From: Deroplatys truncata
Taxonomy: Eukaryota > Arthropoda > Insecta > Mantodea > Mantidae
Direction: 5' to 3'
DNA length: 64,000 nucleotides
NCBI GenBank assembly: GCA_030765065.1
Contig: CM060980.1
Location: 61,488,364 to 61,552,363 of the forward strand
Part shown: positions 22,126 through 31,712 of the stretch, one piece after another
Layout: every line of letters begins with the position of its first letter
Position numbering within the stretch: position 1 is the first letter of the stretch
Notes under the pieces: generated by a model
Seen by the model: only the letters and a program-made list of their open reading frames with translations
Told to the model about the DNA's origin: nothing
Database searches by the model: none
Made by a program: the position numbers and the translations under genes

Positions 22126-23830
22126 CCAACGTTTACTGATGAGGAAGACGAATCTTCAGCTGTAAATTATGAAGATTATAAACCAAACGAATATTTGAAG
22201 GAATCCAGCGAAGATGGAGAAGATGAAAGTATGTCCAGAAAATATTATTTTGTGTTTGTATGTGTAAATGCTCGCCTTGTGTTAAAGAGCCTCAAGCCTG
22301 ATAAAGAGGTCAATGAACAAAATTTCTGGTCTTTCACACCCAATATAGAATGGGATGCTAAGAACCATAGTAGTTAAAAGAGTGTCCATAAATAAAACTC
22401 AGTTTAATTTAATTTATGCGCTCCTTGTGCTATTCAGTATTTGTCATACATGTGTCAGGCCTGTCATTGAAAGAAAATGTAATACATGAGGGGCATTAAT
22501 GCAAATTATAACTCATTGTGTGAATGGGCGCACTTATTAGTGGTGCTGTAGAGGTGAAAGCAGAAGTCTGGAAAATAATGTGTGCATAGCTTCAGGCATG
22601 CATCTTTGCGGAATGACATTTAAGTGTTTTTTTTTTTTTTTTTTGTTTTTGTTTTTTTATGGACATTCTGAAAAGCAATAAAACTATAGTTTTTGCCCGA
22701 ATCATATTTTTATAGGCTGTTAAAAAAATTGTTTTCCCTTCAGTACACAAAGCCTGGTTAAAAGAAAAAAGAAAGTGAATTTCTAGTTGCTATGGATTAT
22801 TCAAATTTATGTTTATGCCTAGATGGACAGTATGACTCCCTAGGATTTTCTGCTAAATATGTGACATGTTCTGTAATGAATTTGCAACAAATAAAATATT
22901 TGACTTCATAATTGTACAGAGAGGTACAGGTCATACTGACAAAGCTGCTTGTGAAAATATGCTGACTTCTATGATTGAAAACCTGCCCATAATATTGTTT
23001 CTGACCCACACATAGGTATTAGAGCTTTGATGAAAAAGAAATTTCCTCATATAGATACACTATGAATTTGATGTATGACATCTTGAAAAGTCCCTTATGA
23101 AAATGTTTGATAAGATTCCAAAATCATGGTCCTTCATGAATGGAAGCATTCTATTTATAATCATCAGTGGTGGCCATCTCCTACTTGTGAAAGTGACAGT
23201 GTACTCTTAAAGGAAAAGTTCAGGTCAATTCTAAATCACATTGCTAATGTCTATGATTAGGTCGGTTTTGAGAAATTTCTTTCATGCGCTCATGATATGT
23301 TGAATGAAGAAAAAATTAAAAGCACAAACTGGCTATGTAAGAATCCGACAGCATATAATGACTTGTGCAATATCATAAATAATGCAAGATTTTTTTAAGT
23401 GACATTACAACATCAATCATTTTCATTATATAGGAAGCCTTGAATTCTATGATAAAGAGCACTTGAATTATGACCCAAAATAAACACATTTTACATTTCT
23501 AGACATGCATGGTAGATCAGTGATAGCTGCTCTAGATCATAATTTTTACCAAGGAAAAAAATACAGTGGGAAGTCCTGTGGAATACTCTAAATTGGCTGG
23601 AGAATGGGTCTATAAAAAGAAGATGAGAAAAAACTTATGAGTGGAGACAAAACCTTGTAATGCAAATAGTGAGTGAAGTAAATGAACACAAGTTTCAATG
23701 TTATAGCAGGAGTCTGTAACTGTAGTGACATACCTTGTAGTATTAGCTCACTTCATAAAATTAAACCTAATAAACAGGAAATGGCAGTCCAGTACTTCTC
23801 TCGGTTTGGATTGCCTTTGTGAGAAAACGG
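22126..23830 (+). pseudogene. decayed DDE-type transposase-family gene (possibly Kolobok-like)
   Basis: The N-terminal part is an acidic stretch (FTDEEDESSAVNYEDYKPNE) that runs into a SINE fragment. From 22794 the frames, broken by shifts and stops, read CLDGQYDSLGFSAKY, TGHTDKAACENMLTSMIE, SDPHIGIRALMKKKFPHIDT, EFDV-stop-HLEKSL, HQWWPSPTCESDSVLLKEKF, GFEKFLSCAHDMLNE, SFSLYRKP, and near the end KPNKQEMAVQYFSRFGL. This order matches a large family of repeated uncharacterised animal proteins with DGxxDSxGxSAKY, STDxHxxIRxLM, and FDVWHxxKxLxKKL blocks. I recall them as transposase-related, and Kolobok is my best guess. Each of the three acidic motifs keeps its Asp, but a TGA replaces the Trp after FDV. 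Not functional. Confidence 0.6.
22285..22410 (+). repeat. SINE 3' fragment inside the transposase pseudogene
   Basis: CCTCAAGCCTGATAAAGAGG, GTCTTTCACACCCAATATAG and the tail CAGTTTAATTTAATTT match the 3' half of the SINE at 10391-10655. The tRNA-like head is absent. It interrupts the coding order of the surrounding pseudogene. Confidence 0.65.
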
Positions 23831-23889
23831 TGAAGGAAAAGAATAAAATACGTAAGTAATGAGACAAGTTCAAAGAATTGAAATTTCAG

Positions 23890-24055
23890 CTACTTCTTTG
23901 CCCCTAAATCTTGATGGTAGTTGGCTCATTTCTCAGCCTCTTTTTTTCTGATTAATTTTGGTTCCTTCACATTTGAAAATTGTATACCAATAATTTCTTT
24001 CCTTCTGCACATTGAGCATTCCCCTAAATTTCTGTCCCCTCTTATCCCTTGGATA
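23890..24055 (-). pseudogene. LINE 3' coding fragment, copy 1
   Basis: This stretch is closely repeated at 29128-29276 in the same orientation (CCCCTAAATCTTGATGGTAG, TCACATTTGAAAATTGTAT, GAGCATTCCCCTAA). Read on the minus strand the better copy gives a Cys-rich tail (see the entry at 28990). The two copies flank the Penelope insertion but lie well outside its target duplication. Confidence 0.6.
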
Positions 24056-24658
24056 TTCAAGGCACTACAGTGACTGCACATTTCTGTTGAACAACTTAAC
24101 ATTATGGCTGATCAGCTGCTCTGGCAGGTGATACCTGCTTCAAGTATGCTGGCTAGTCATATGACATCACCACAGTGTGCTGCTGGTGGAAAATACCCTG
24201 CAGATTCTGAACAGTAAGTCGCACAGTGTTCCGGTTTTCACCATTATTATTCACAACCCAGGATCTTATAGAATATTAAATAGAATACACATATGTTTAT
24301 GTAGTTGAGTCCTCCTCTAATTGGAGGAAACTTGGGCGATATTTTACACAAGCTAATTATGGCTGAAAAATATTACTCCTCTCAGTGTTTGACAACTGTT
24401 TTCAGAAAGAATGTCAATACCAGAAATTATGTCCCAGACATCTCATTTAGTGCAATCTTTGTGACTGATCCAACAGTTCCTTGTTTGGGTATTAGAAAAA
24501 TTCAGAACTCTATGAACAGTGACTGCTGTAATGCTGTGTTTACCTTAGCTCTGACTCGTGGACCTGTTTTTGTGCAAATACTTTGTCAGTGTCAGTGTAA
24601 GTGTCTAAGATTTCTTCTTCTGTATTTGCCACCTTAATTTAATGGTATCTAGTCAAAA
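24056..24658. other. no gene recognised
   Basis: A 110-codon open frame at 24305-24637 has no recognisable motif and ordinary AT-rich composition. I treat it as chance. Confidence 0.4.
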
Positions 24659-24670
24659 TTTCTTAAATTT
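24659..24670. repeat. left target-site duplication of the Penelope dimer
   Basis: TTTCTTAAATTT here is repeated exactly at 28141-28152. The two copies bracket the whole inverted Penelope pair, which shows that the pair arrived as one insertion. Confidence 0.75.
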
Positions 24671-24759
24671 TGTAATGAAAAGAAGCTAGAAACAGTGATG
24701 TGTATTGAATTTATTTAAAGGTGAGTCGGAATTGTAACACTAACATCACTTAAGTTTAC

Positions 24760-24800
24760 TCATTTAACATGTTTCGGGAAACCATTGTTCCCATCCTCAG
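24760..24800 (-). ncRNA. hammerhead-ribozyme-like core, left Penelope copy
   Basis: On the minus strand the order is CTGAGGA, a stem GGGAA/TTCCC with a CAATGGT loop, then GAAACATGTT. CUGANGA plus a stem plus GAAA is the hammerhead core, and Penelope-like elements are known to carry hammerheads in their terminal repeats. A U sits unpaired at the base of stem II, and stem I is weak by eye. Confidence 0.5.
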
Positions 24801-24804
24801 AAGG

Positions 24805-26320
24805 TTAATTCGACTGGCCCGTGTAGTTGGTGTTTCCGTTTTTTGGACTGGATCCTGTGGTGGCATCTTGTGGTGGAGAAATGTACTTCCAGAGAGGATT
24901 TGGTGGCGGCAAATCAAAATTCATTAGATGTGTGTTGTGTTTTAGAATGGTGATCTTCTCCCATGCATCTAATTCGGCTGCAAATTTGGCTGGTTTGACT
25001 AATGTAATATTGGGTTTGATGTTGTGATTAGTGATCCAAAAATGGTGTGAAACTGCAGATTTGTCCATTTGTTTGTATTTAATACATCTCATGTGCTCCT
25101 TTAGCCTAGTTTCTAGGTTTCTTTTTGTCTTACCTATGTATACGTTATTGCAATCTGAACAATTGATTTTATAGATTTCAGCTTTTTTGTCTTGTGGAAT
25201 GGGGTCTTTTAACTTGTTACAAAGTAATTTCTCTATGTTAAATTTGTTCTGTGGAGCTAGGCTAATGTTATGTTTCATGAAAATCTTCTTAAATTTGTGA
25301 AAAGTTCCTGGGTGGTATGTGAATTTCTTGAACTTAAGCTCATTATCTTGCTGGCTGAGATTTGTTGTGTTTCTGATGTGCATCTGTCGTTTGAATTTTG
25401 CAATTTTTTTGTCAATAGTTGTTTTGTTGTACCCATTATGTATTGCTGTGTCTACTATATGCTGGTATTCTAACTGGTATTCTTTTTTATTTAAGGGGGT
25501 ATATACCAGTCTATGTGTTAGGCTGTTTAGTACTGCATGTTTGTGTGTGGTTGGATTGAAACTCTTATTTTTTATGTAATTAGTAGAGTGTGTTGGCTTC
25601 CTGTATATGCCAAAGGTTAGGTTCTTTTGTTCTCTGATGATTTTTAGGTCTAAAAATGGTAGCATGCCTTCTTTTTCTATTTCTATGGTGAATTTTATTG
25701 ATTGGTTCTGTAGGTTTAGTAAGGCTAAGGAGTCTTGTATGAACCTGTTAGGGACAACAGCGAAGATGTCGTCAACATATCTGTGCCAAACTTTAAACAT
25801 GTATGGAAAGGAAGTTGTTATGTGTGTTTCTAAGTAGCTCATAAATAAATCTGCCAAGAAGGGTGAAAGTGGGTTGCCCATGGTTAGACCAGTTGGTTGT
25901 TGATAGAACTTATTGAAACTAAAACAATTTTGTGCAATGCATAAATTGGTAAGTTGTATGAGGTCTTCTATTTCTTCTTCAAGTAGGTTAGTCTGCTGTA
26001 GCCATTTCTTTAATTGACGCAGGAGTTGATCTGTAGGAACACTTGGAAACAGTGCAGTGACATCAAAGGAAACTAATCTGTCTTCTGGTTCGAGTTCCAG
26101 GGATTTTATCTTCTGTATTAAATCTTCTGAATTCATTATGTTTTTGCTATTGAATTTTGGTAGTGAAGAGAATCTCTGTACTAACCATTTTGCCAGTTTG
26201 TAGGTAGGAGAATCAATATTGCTGACGATTGGTCTCATCTTATTACCCGGTTTGTGTATTTTAGGTAGAGCATACATTCTTGGTAAAGTGGGGTGATCTG
26301 GTTTTAATCTAGATTTATCA
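24805..26320 (-). pseudogene. Penelope-like RT plus GIY-YIG endonuclease, left copy
   Basis: A continuous frame of about 505 codons starts without its own Met at DKSRLKPDHPTLPRMYALPK, right at the inversion joint; the open frame continues only into antisense of the other copy. The reverse transcriptase blocks SFDVTALFPSVP (motif A), GLTMGNPLSPFLADLFM (motif B) and RYVDDIFAVV (catalytic YVDD) are intact. The C-terminal GIY-YIG domain reads AEIYKINCSDC...VYIGKTKRNLETRLKEH, ending HHFWITNHN and a basic tail. The first motif is EIY instead of GIY, so endonuclease function is doubtful. The N-terminal part of the RT, including the ADKGNK block, is missing. Confidence 0.9.
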
Positions 26321-27655
26321 ACCAAACATGTGATCAAAACATTAAAATCAAAACCAGTAGTATACACAAAAGCTGACAAGGGAAATAAACTAGTTGTACT
26401 ACAAAAAGATGATTATATTGCCAGAGTAGAAAATATGCTGCAACAAGAAAATTACAGACAAATTCAAGAAGACCCATTAAAATTACATTTAAAAGCATTC
26501 AATCAAACCATCCAGGAAAGCAAAACTATAACAGACACTGATAAATCTAGATTAAAACCAGATCACCCCACTTTACCAAGAATGTATGCTCTACCTAAAA
26601 TACACAAACCGGGTAATAAGATGAGACCAATCGTCAGCAATATTGATTCTCCTACCTACAAACTGGCAAAATGGTTAGTACAGAGATTCTCTTCACTACC
26701 AAAATTCAATAGCAAAAACATAATGAATTCAGAAGATTTAATACAGAAGATAAAATCCCTGGAACTCGAACCAGAAGACAGATTAGTTTCCTTTGATGTC
26801 ACTGCACTATTTCCAAGTGTTCCTACAGATCAACTCCTGCGTCAATTAAAGAAATGGCTACAGCAGACTAACCTACTTGAAGAAGAAATAGAAGACCTCA
26901 TACAACTTACCAATTTATGCATTGCACAAAATTGTTTTAGTTTCAATAAGAAGTTCTATCAACAACCAACTGGTCTAACCATGGGCAACCCACTTTCACC
27001 CTTCTTGGCAGATTTATTTATGAGCTACTTAGAAACACACATAACAACTTCCTTTCCATACATGTTTAAAGTTTGGCACAGATATGTTGACGACATCTTC
27101 GCTGTTGTCCCTAACAGGTTCATACAAGACTCCTTAGCCTTACTAAACCTAGAGAACCAATCAATAAAATTCACCATAGAAATAGAAAAAGAAGGCATGC
27201 TACCATTTTTAGACCTAAAAATCATCAGAGAACAAAAGAACCTAACCTTTGGCATATACAGGAAGCCAACTCACTCTACTAATTACATAAAAAATAAGAG
27301 TTTCAATCCAACCACACACAAACATGCAGTACTAAACAGCCTAACACATAGACTGGTATATACCCCCTTAAATAAAAAAGAATACCAGTTAGAATACCAG
27401 CATATAGTAGACACAGCAATACATAATGGGTACAACAAAACAACTATTGACAAAAAAATTGCAAAATTCAAACGACAGATGCACATCATAAATACAACAA
27501 ATCTCAGCCAGCAAGATAATGAGCTAAAGTTCAAGAAATTCACATACCACCCAGGAACTTTTCACAAATTTAAGAAGATTTTCATGAAACATAACATTAG
27601 CCTAGCTCCACAGAACAACTTTAACATAGAGAAATTACTTTGTAACAAGTTATAA
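26321..27655 (+). pseudogene. Penelope-like reverse transcriptase, right copy
   Basis: About 440 codons are open up to a TAA at 27653. The N-terminal end includes YTKADKGNKLVVLQKDDY, a conserved Penelope-type RT lead-in absent from the left copy. ALPKIHKPGNKMRPIVSN follows, then motif A (SFDVTALFPSVP, near residue 154), motif B (GLTMGNPLSPF, near 215) and YVDD (near 252). There is no convincing ATG; the frame is 5'-truncated. The TAA replaces a Lys codon of the left copy between the RT and the GIY-YIG domain. The product would be an RT without its endonuclease. Confidence 0.9.
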
Positions 27656-28015
27656 GACCCCATTCCACAAGACAAAAAAGCTGGAATCTATAAAATCAAT
27701 TGTTCAGATTGCAATAAAGTATACATAGGTAAGACAAAAAGAAACCTAGAAACTAGGCTAAAGGAGCACATGAGATGTATTAAATACAAACAAATGGACA
27801 AATCTGCAGTTTCACACCATTTTTGGATCACTAATCACAACATCAAACCCAATATTACATTAGTCAAACCAGCCAAATTTGCAGCCGAATTAGATGCATG
27901 GGAGAAGATCACCATTCTAAAACACAACACACATCTAATGAATTTTGATTTGCCGCCACCAAATCCTCTCTGGAAGTACATTTCTCCACCACAGGATCCA
28001 GTCCAAAAAACGGAA
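27656..28015 (+). pseudogene. GIY-YIG endonuclease domain of the right Penelope copy
   Basis: In frame after the TAA, the domain reads AGIYKINCSDCNKVYIGKTK, then RNLETRLKEHMRCIKYKQMD and SHHFWITNHNI. Here the GIY motif is intact, unlike in the left copy, with the conserved YIG and Arg. A 13-bp deletion near 27990, between two CCACCACA repeats, shifts the last 30 residues. GIY-YIG domains in Penelope elements nick target DNA to prime reverse transcription. The domain is cut off from its RT by the nonsense codon. Confidence 0.85.
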
Positions 28016-28045
28016 ACACCAACAACACGGGCCAGTCGAATTAAC

Positions 28046-28100
28046 CTTCTGAGGATGGGAACAACGGTTTCCCGAAACATGTTAAGTGAGTAAACTTAAG
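28046..28100 (+). ncRNA. hammerhead-ribozyme-like core, right Penelope copy
   Basis: CTGAGGA (28049-28055), a GGGAA/TTCCC stem with a 7-base loop, GAAAC (28074-28078), then ATGTTAAGTGAGTA with a possible GUA cleavage triplet. It mirrors the left copy, with one changed base in the loop. Same strand as the ORF, just past its 3' end. Confidence 0.5.
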
Positions 28101-28140
28101 TGATGTTAGTGTTACAATTCCGACTGACCTTTAAATAAAT

Positions 28141-28152
28141 TTTCTTAAATTT
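28141..28152. repeat. right target-site duplication of the Penelope dimer
   Basis: TTTCTTAAATTT, identical to 24659-24670. Confidence 0.75.
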
Positions 28153-28985
28153 GTTATAAAGGAAAATAGTATTTCATATCCATTTTCTCTCTCTGTTTCT
28201 GCTGTAGCCTTTGGTGAAAGCGACGTATAAAAAGCTTAATCCAAATAAATCCTTACCACAAATTGGTATTGTTTGAAATCCCAATCTACTAAAATTAATA
28301 TTAAATGTAAACACACCCATAGAAATTTAAATAACAGCAAATGAAATAAATATATTGTAATTGCTTATATTTCTTTATATCCCACGTCAGTTTCAATTAA
28401 AAGTTATATATTGTCTTTATTTTGTTCCAATACAATATGTATAGCTTCACAGATATTAGTCTATTATGGAGCACTTTATGGATCATAACTTCTTTAATAA
28501 TTAGAATATTTTGATCTTAAACAATTTATAATAAAGCTAGAATGCACTTCTACAAATAGATTTTTTTGAAAACTAGTTTTTGCTTAAACTTTCAAAGAAA
28601 TTTAGAAAAAAACCTTCCGACAAAAATGTCACTTACAAAATGTTTATTATTAGATGTATATGACTTTTTTTATTAACCTGATTTTTTGTAATCATTTTAA
28701 TCCTTATTATGTTTTCTGTATCTGATGATGTGGTCAAAGCTTATATTTCAAAACCCTGATGCACATGAATGCTTTGGTTTACCTGCAAAAATGTATTGTA
28801 AATGTATGTTAATGTGTTACAGAACAAATGAGTTTGTCAACTTTACATCCAATTTTTTATAATCTTTTATAATATCTTATTAATAAAGAAGAAGCGTGCC
28901 ACTGCTTGCTAATATTTGGGTCATAATTATGAGTTGCTGAGCAACCAAATGGCCCGATCAGCATCAATACCGCATTTATTCTACT
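28153..28985. other. no gene recognised
   Basis: AT-rich and stop-dense. Continues the sequence interrupted by the Penelope insertion. Confidence 0.4.
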
Positions 28986-28989
28986 ACTG

Positions 28990-29920
28990 GGACCACTTTA
29001 TGCATGAAGCTGAATGAGTTCCTTTCCACTTTAGTTGGATTTCTAAAAGTTTCCCCACATTTATTAATTTTCCTCTTCCATTTGCTCTTTACCTTACCTA
29101 AATATTCCCCAAACTTAGTTCAGCAAGCTCTTTGCCCCTAAATCTTGATGGTAGATTGGCCAATTTCTCAGCCTCATTTTTGATTATTTTGGTTTCTTCA
29201 CATTTGAAAATTGTATGGCAATAATTCTCTTTCCTTCTGCACGTTGAGCATTCCCCTAACTTTCTGTCCCCTGTTATTCAATTTCACTATGCCTGTTCTA
29301 ACCCATGCAGCTCCTTTCCTTACCCAGTTGCCATTTTCTATATAGTTTCCCCTACCTCATTATTTCTTTAGATCTTCAATAACTTTTTGTTGTTGAAGCT
29401 ACTAAATATTTCCTCAATTTCAATATCTGTTATTGTTTATTTAACTTCTTTCCAGAAACCTCTTTCTTTTCATTTTCTAGCTTGCCAAGTCACTCCTAAG
29501 CCAATTTTTTCCATGACCTCATTAATTCTGTTAACCTAGATGTTAATCCCAGTTGCATTCTCATGTAGATTTAAGCATTATTTCAAGCTATTCCGTTATA
29601 AATTCTTTATGCTAAACCAATATTTTAAAATTCTTGTCATTAGTTTTTTTTGCTCCCTATGCTTCCTAGTTCTGCTAGTGCAACCCCATTAGGTGAGGCT
29701 TTTGGTAGTCCCAAAACTTGTTTGCAAAAATTCCTGTGAATCAAGTCTACAGTAAGCCACCCCCTATTTCTAACTATACATATATTAGCCTCGACTACTG
29801 TCAAATATATTCTCTACAACTACTTTGTGTATTCCTGGTGGTTTGTGCCAACTTATAAGGCCAACCTTCCTTTTGTTAAAGACTTTTTCTTTTATTTGCT
29901 CCAACCTTCATTGTTGTTGA
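28990..29920 (-). pseudogene. LINE ORF2 3' part, copy 2
   Basis: Read on the minus strand, pieces in changing frames give FLQTSFGTTKSLT and a SxxGCTSRTRKH region, then RILKYWFSIKN, NEVMEKIGLGVTWQA, and finally LGECSTCRRKENYCHTIFKC followed by LANLPSRFRG. The order (FxKxVLGLPKxxPNxxxLxELG, then YW, then GxxW, then CxxC-H-C) is the C-terminal third of a non-LTR retrotransposon protein. Many frameshifts and stops. A second copy of its last 150 bp lies at 23890. Confidence 0.6.
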
Positions 29921-30039
29921 GCCTGATCCCTAACTAATTAAATTTGTTAACTACTCAGTTTCTATCCCCATATTTTTGTTATTTTCCTTTGTTGAATACC
30001 ATTACATTTTATTTTCAGATATTTATTCTTAGAACCAAT

Positions 30040-30770
30040 TACCATAGTGTATTACATGTGGGATTGAGACTGAGATTGCATCAGAAATGCATGTTTTGCT
30101 ACTCCCTTGATGGCAAAAAGAGCATTTTTATAAAAAGGTCTGTCTGTGTATGTGTGAAGAGTATCACTCATAAACAAGTCCGTTAAAGTCAAACATGCTA
30201 TTTAAATTTAGTGTCTTCCAAGGATGCAGGGAGCAAGATTTTCAACAAAATTCCCCCCACCCAAACTAACCTTTACATGGAAGAAGTGTCCTTGTTTTTG
30301 ATTTTCTCAAAAAAATGACTTACAATTTTGATTAAAATAGCGTATGTTTAAGATATTTGCAAGGCAGCTAAAATAAATATCTTGAAATTTCTGTGAATAG
30401 TGTATGAAGTCCTCTTCATTCTAACTGACTTTTGTATAATTTTTTTATAAACTATAAGAAATATACAACATCTTACTCACAAAAAAAAAATGCAGATCTT
30501 GTTAAAGCACACAGTTTATGTCAAATAATATTTTTTGTGGTTTTTACCATTTCCGAGGTATCCTTTATTTTTTGGTTTTCAGATGCTATATAATTCTTTT
30601 CAAGTAGTAAGTTGCTGTTTGTTTTTTCTCATGGTCATACAAGGAGCATGGAATTTCAAAGCCATCACATGGTGATCTGGATTTTAAAAATCTGACTCAC
30701 TTCAGCTTACTGTTTTCTTCTTATACCTACAACAAAATGTGTAAATGTGTATTAATTAGAAGTAAATAGT
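30040..30770 (-). repeat. family A repeat, copy A5
   Basis: Reverse orientation. AGTGTCTTCCAAGGATGCAG, CAATTTTGATTAAAATAGCG, GTATGAAGTCCTCTTCATTC and CATTTCCGAGGTATCCT are complements of family A landmarks. It forms a tail-out pair with copy A6, which starts 145 bp further on. Confidence 0.75.
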
Positions 30771-30914
30771 AATAGTAACATACCTTAAAAATGTAACATT
30801 TATAATCTAATTTGAAATTGTATGTATTATTAATTTCATATTATATGGCTCTATAACCTATATGAGTAAACTCATGTATAGTTGTGACATGCTACCCTCC
30901 TATCATTTATTTGT

Positions 30915-31712
30915 TTGTATAATATGAACTATTCTTACTAAAGCTTATTTTTCTGTCTACCGCATCTTAATCCAAATAAACCTTTGCAGAAATAGCTGCA
31001 TTACACTTTTCGTTATAGATACAAAGGAAATAGCGATAATCAAATGTTTTAGAACTGGACGCCTTAAAATACTGTACTGTTTCCGTACAGTCTTGAGAAG
31101 CAACTGAATGTTAACAGAACTTTAAGAGAATGGCCAAGTGTTGTGCAATTCAAACCATTAATAATGTACTTCTCAGAAATGGCTGATTGCCACAAAAAAA
31201 GCTTATTTGAAATAAATTGAGTGTTTTAAAGAGATCGAAATGTTTGTGTAATAAGTTTTAATTTATTGTTTGACGTTTACCAGTTATTTAAAATTCCTTC
31301 CATATGAACAGCACTTCACAGGCTATTTTCAGAAAATTTAAGATAGTCATTTTATTTTTTCTGTAAGTATCTTTAATATGTGGTATTTTAATCAAAATTG
31401 TTAGAGCCATTTTTTAGAATATCGATAATTTTGAAAAATATCCCATATAAGGCATAGTTTGGGATGGGGGGGGTTCTTGAAAAATCTTTGTCGCTGAACT
31501 TATATATCAAGTTTGATACTTATCCGACCTTCCCTTTTTGAGTTATGGCATTCACAGGCGCGCGCGCGCGCACACACACACACACACACAAGACATTTAA
31601 AAAAAATTATTTAGGGGGCTTCAAAACATGTATGTCTGGTGAAATCTCGGTATCAAACTTTTGAGTGGAATGCAATACCTAGTCTACCTATTAGGTATGT
31701 GATAGAGAAAGA
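30915..31712 (+). repeat. family A repeat, copy A6
   Basis: Its head (CTTATTTTTCTGTCTACCGC, TCGTTATAGATACAAAGGAA) matches the start of the window. The body and the terminal GTGATAGAGAAAG are present. A (GC)n-(AC)n run at 31557-31590 sits where other copies have CAGACAGACACACA. Confidence 0.75.
31557..31590. repeat. (GC)n/(AC)n microsatellite in family A
   Basis: GCGCGCGCGCGC runs directly into about ten AC units. Confidence 0.9.

Larger units (their letters stand above)
24671..28140. mobile_element. composite Penelope-like element: two inverted, 5'-truncated copies
   Basis: The left arm (24709-26320, minus) and right arm (26539-28140, plus) are near-identical and face outward at their 3' ends. 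A 221-bp spacer (26321-26538) is extra 5' sequence present only in the plus copy. The arms are 1612 and 1602 bp. The difference is fully explained by one 3-bp insertion (an extra Lys codon at 26948) and one 13-bp deletion near 27990 in the right arm. The left outer end carries 38 additional bases (24671-24708) before the 12-bp target duplication. Inverted and partly tandem copies are a known habit of Penelope-like elements, whose retrotransposition is primed at nicked target DNA. Confidence 0.85.

Noticed and set aside
24305-24637. A 110-codon plus-strand gene (MSPPLIGGNLGDIL...)
   Set aside because: No domain, no promoter or splice context, ordinary composition; treated as chance, though it is the longest unexplained frame near the Penelope insertion.
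26320-26379. N-terminal 20 residues (VYTTGFDFNV...) of the left Penelope frame as part of its protein
   Set aside because: This stretch is antisense to the 5' extension of the right copy and lies beyond the inversion joint, so the frame continues there only by chance.
24827-27543. Several 60-90 codon frames opposite the Penelope ORFs
   Set aside because: They appear in mirrored pairs in the two copies and are antisense shadows of the RT and GIY-YIG coding sequence.
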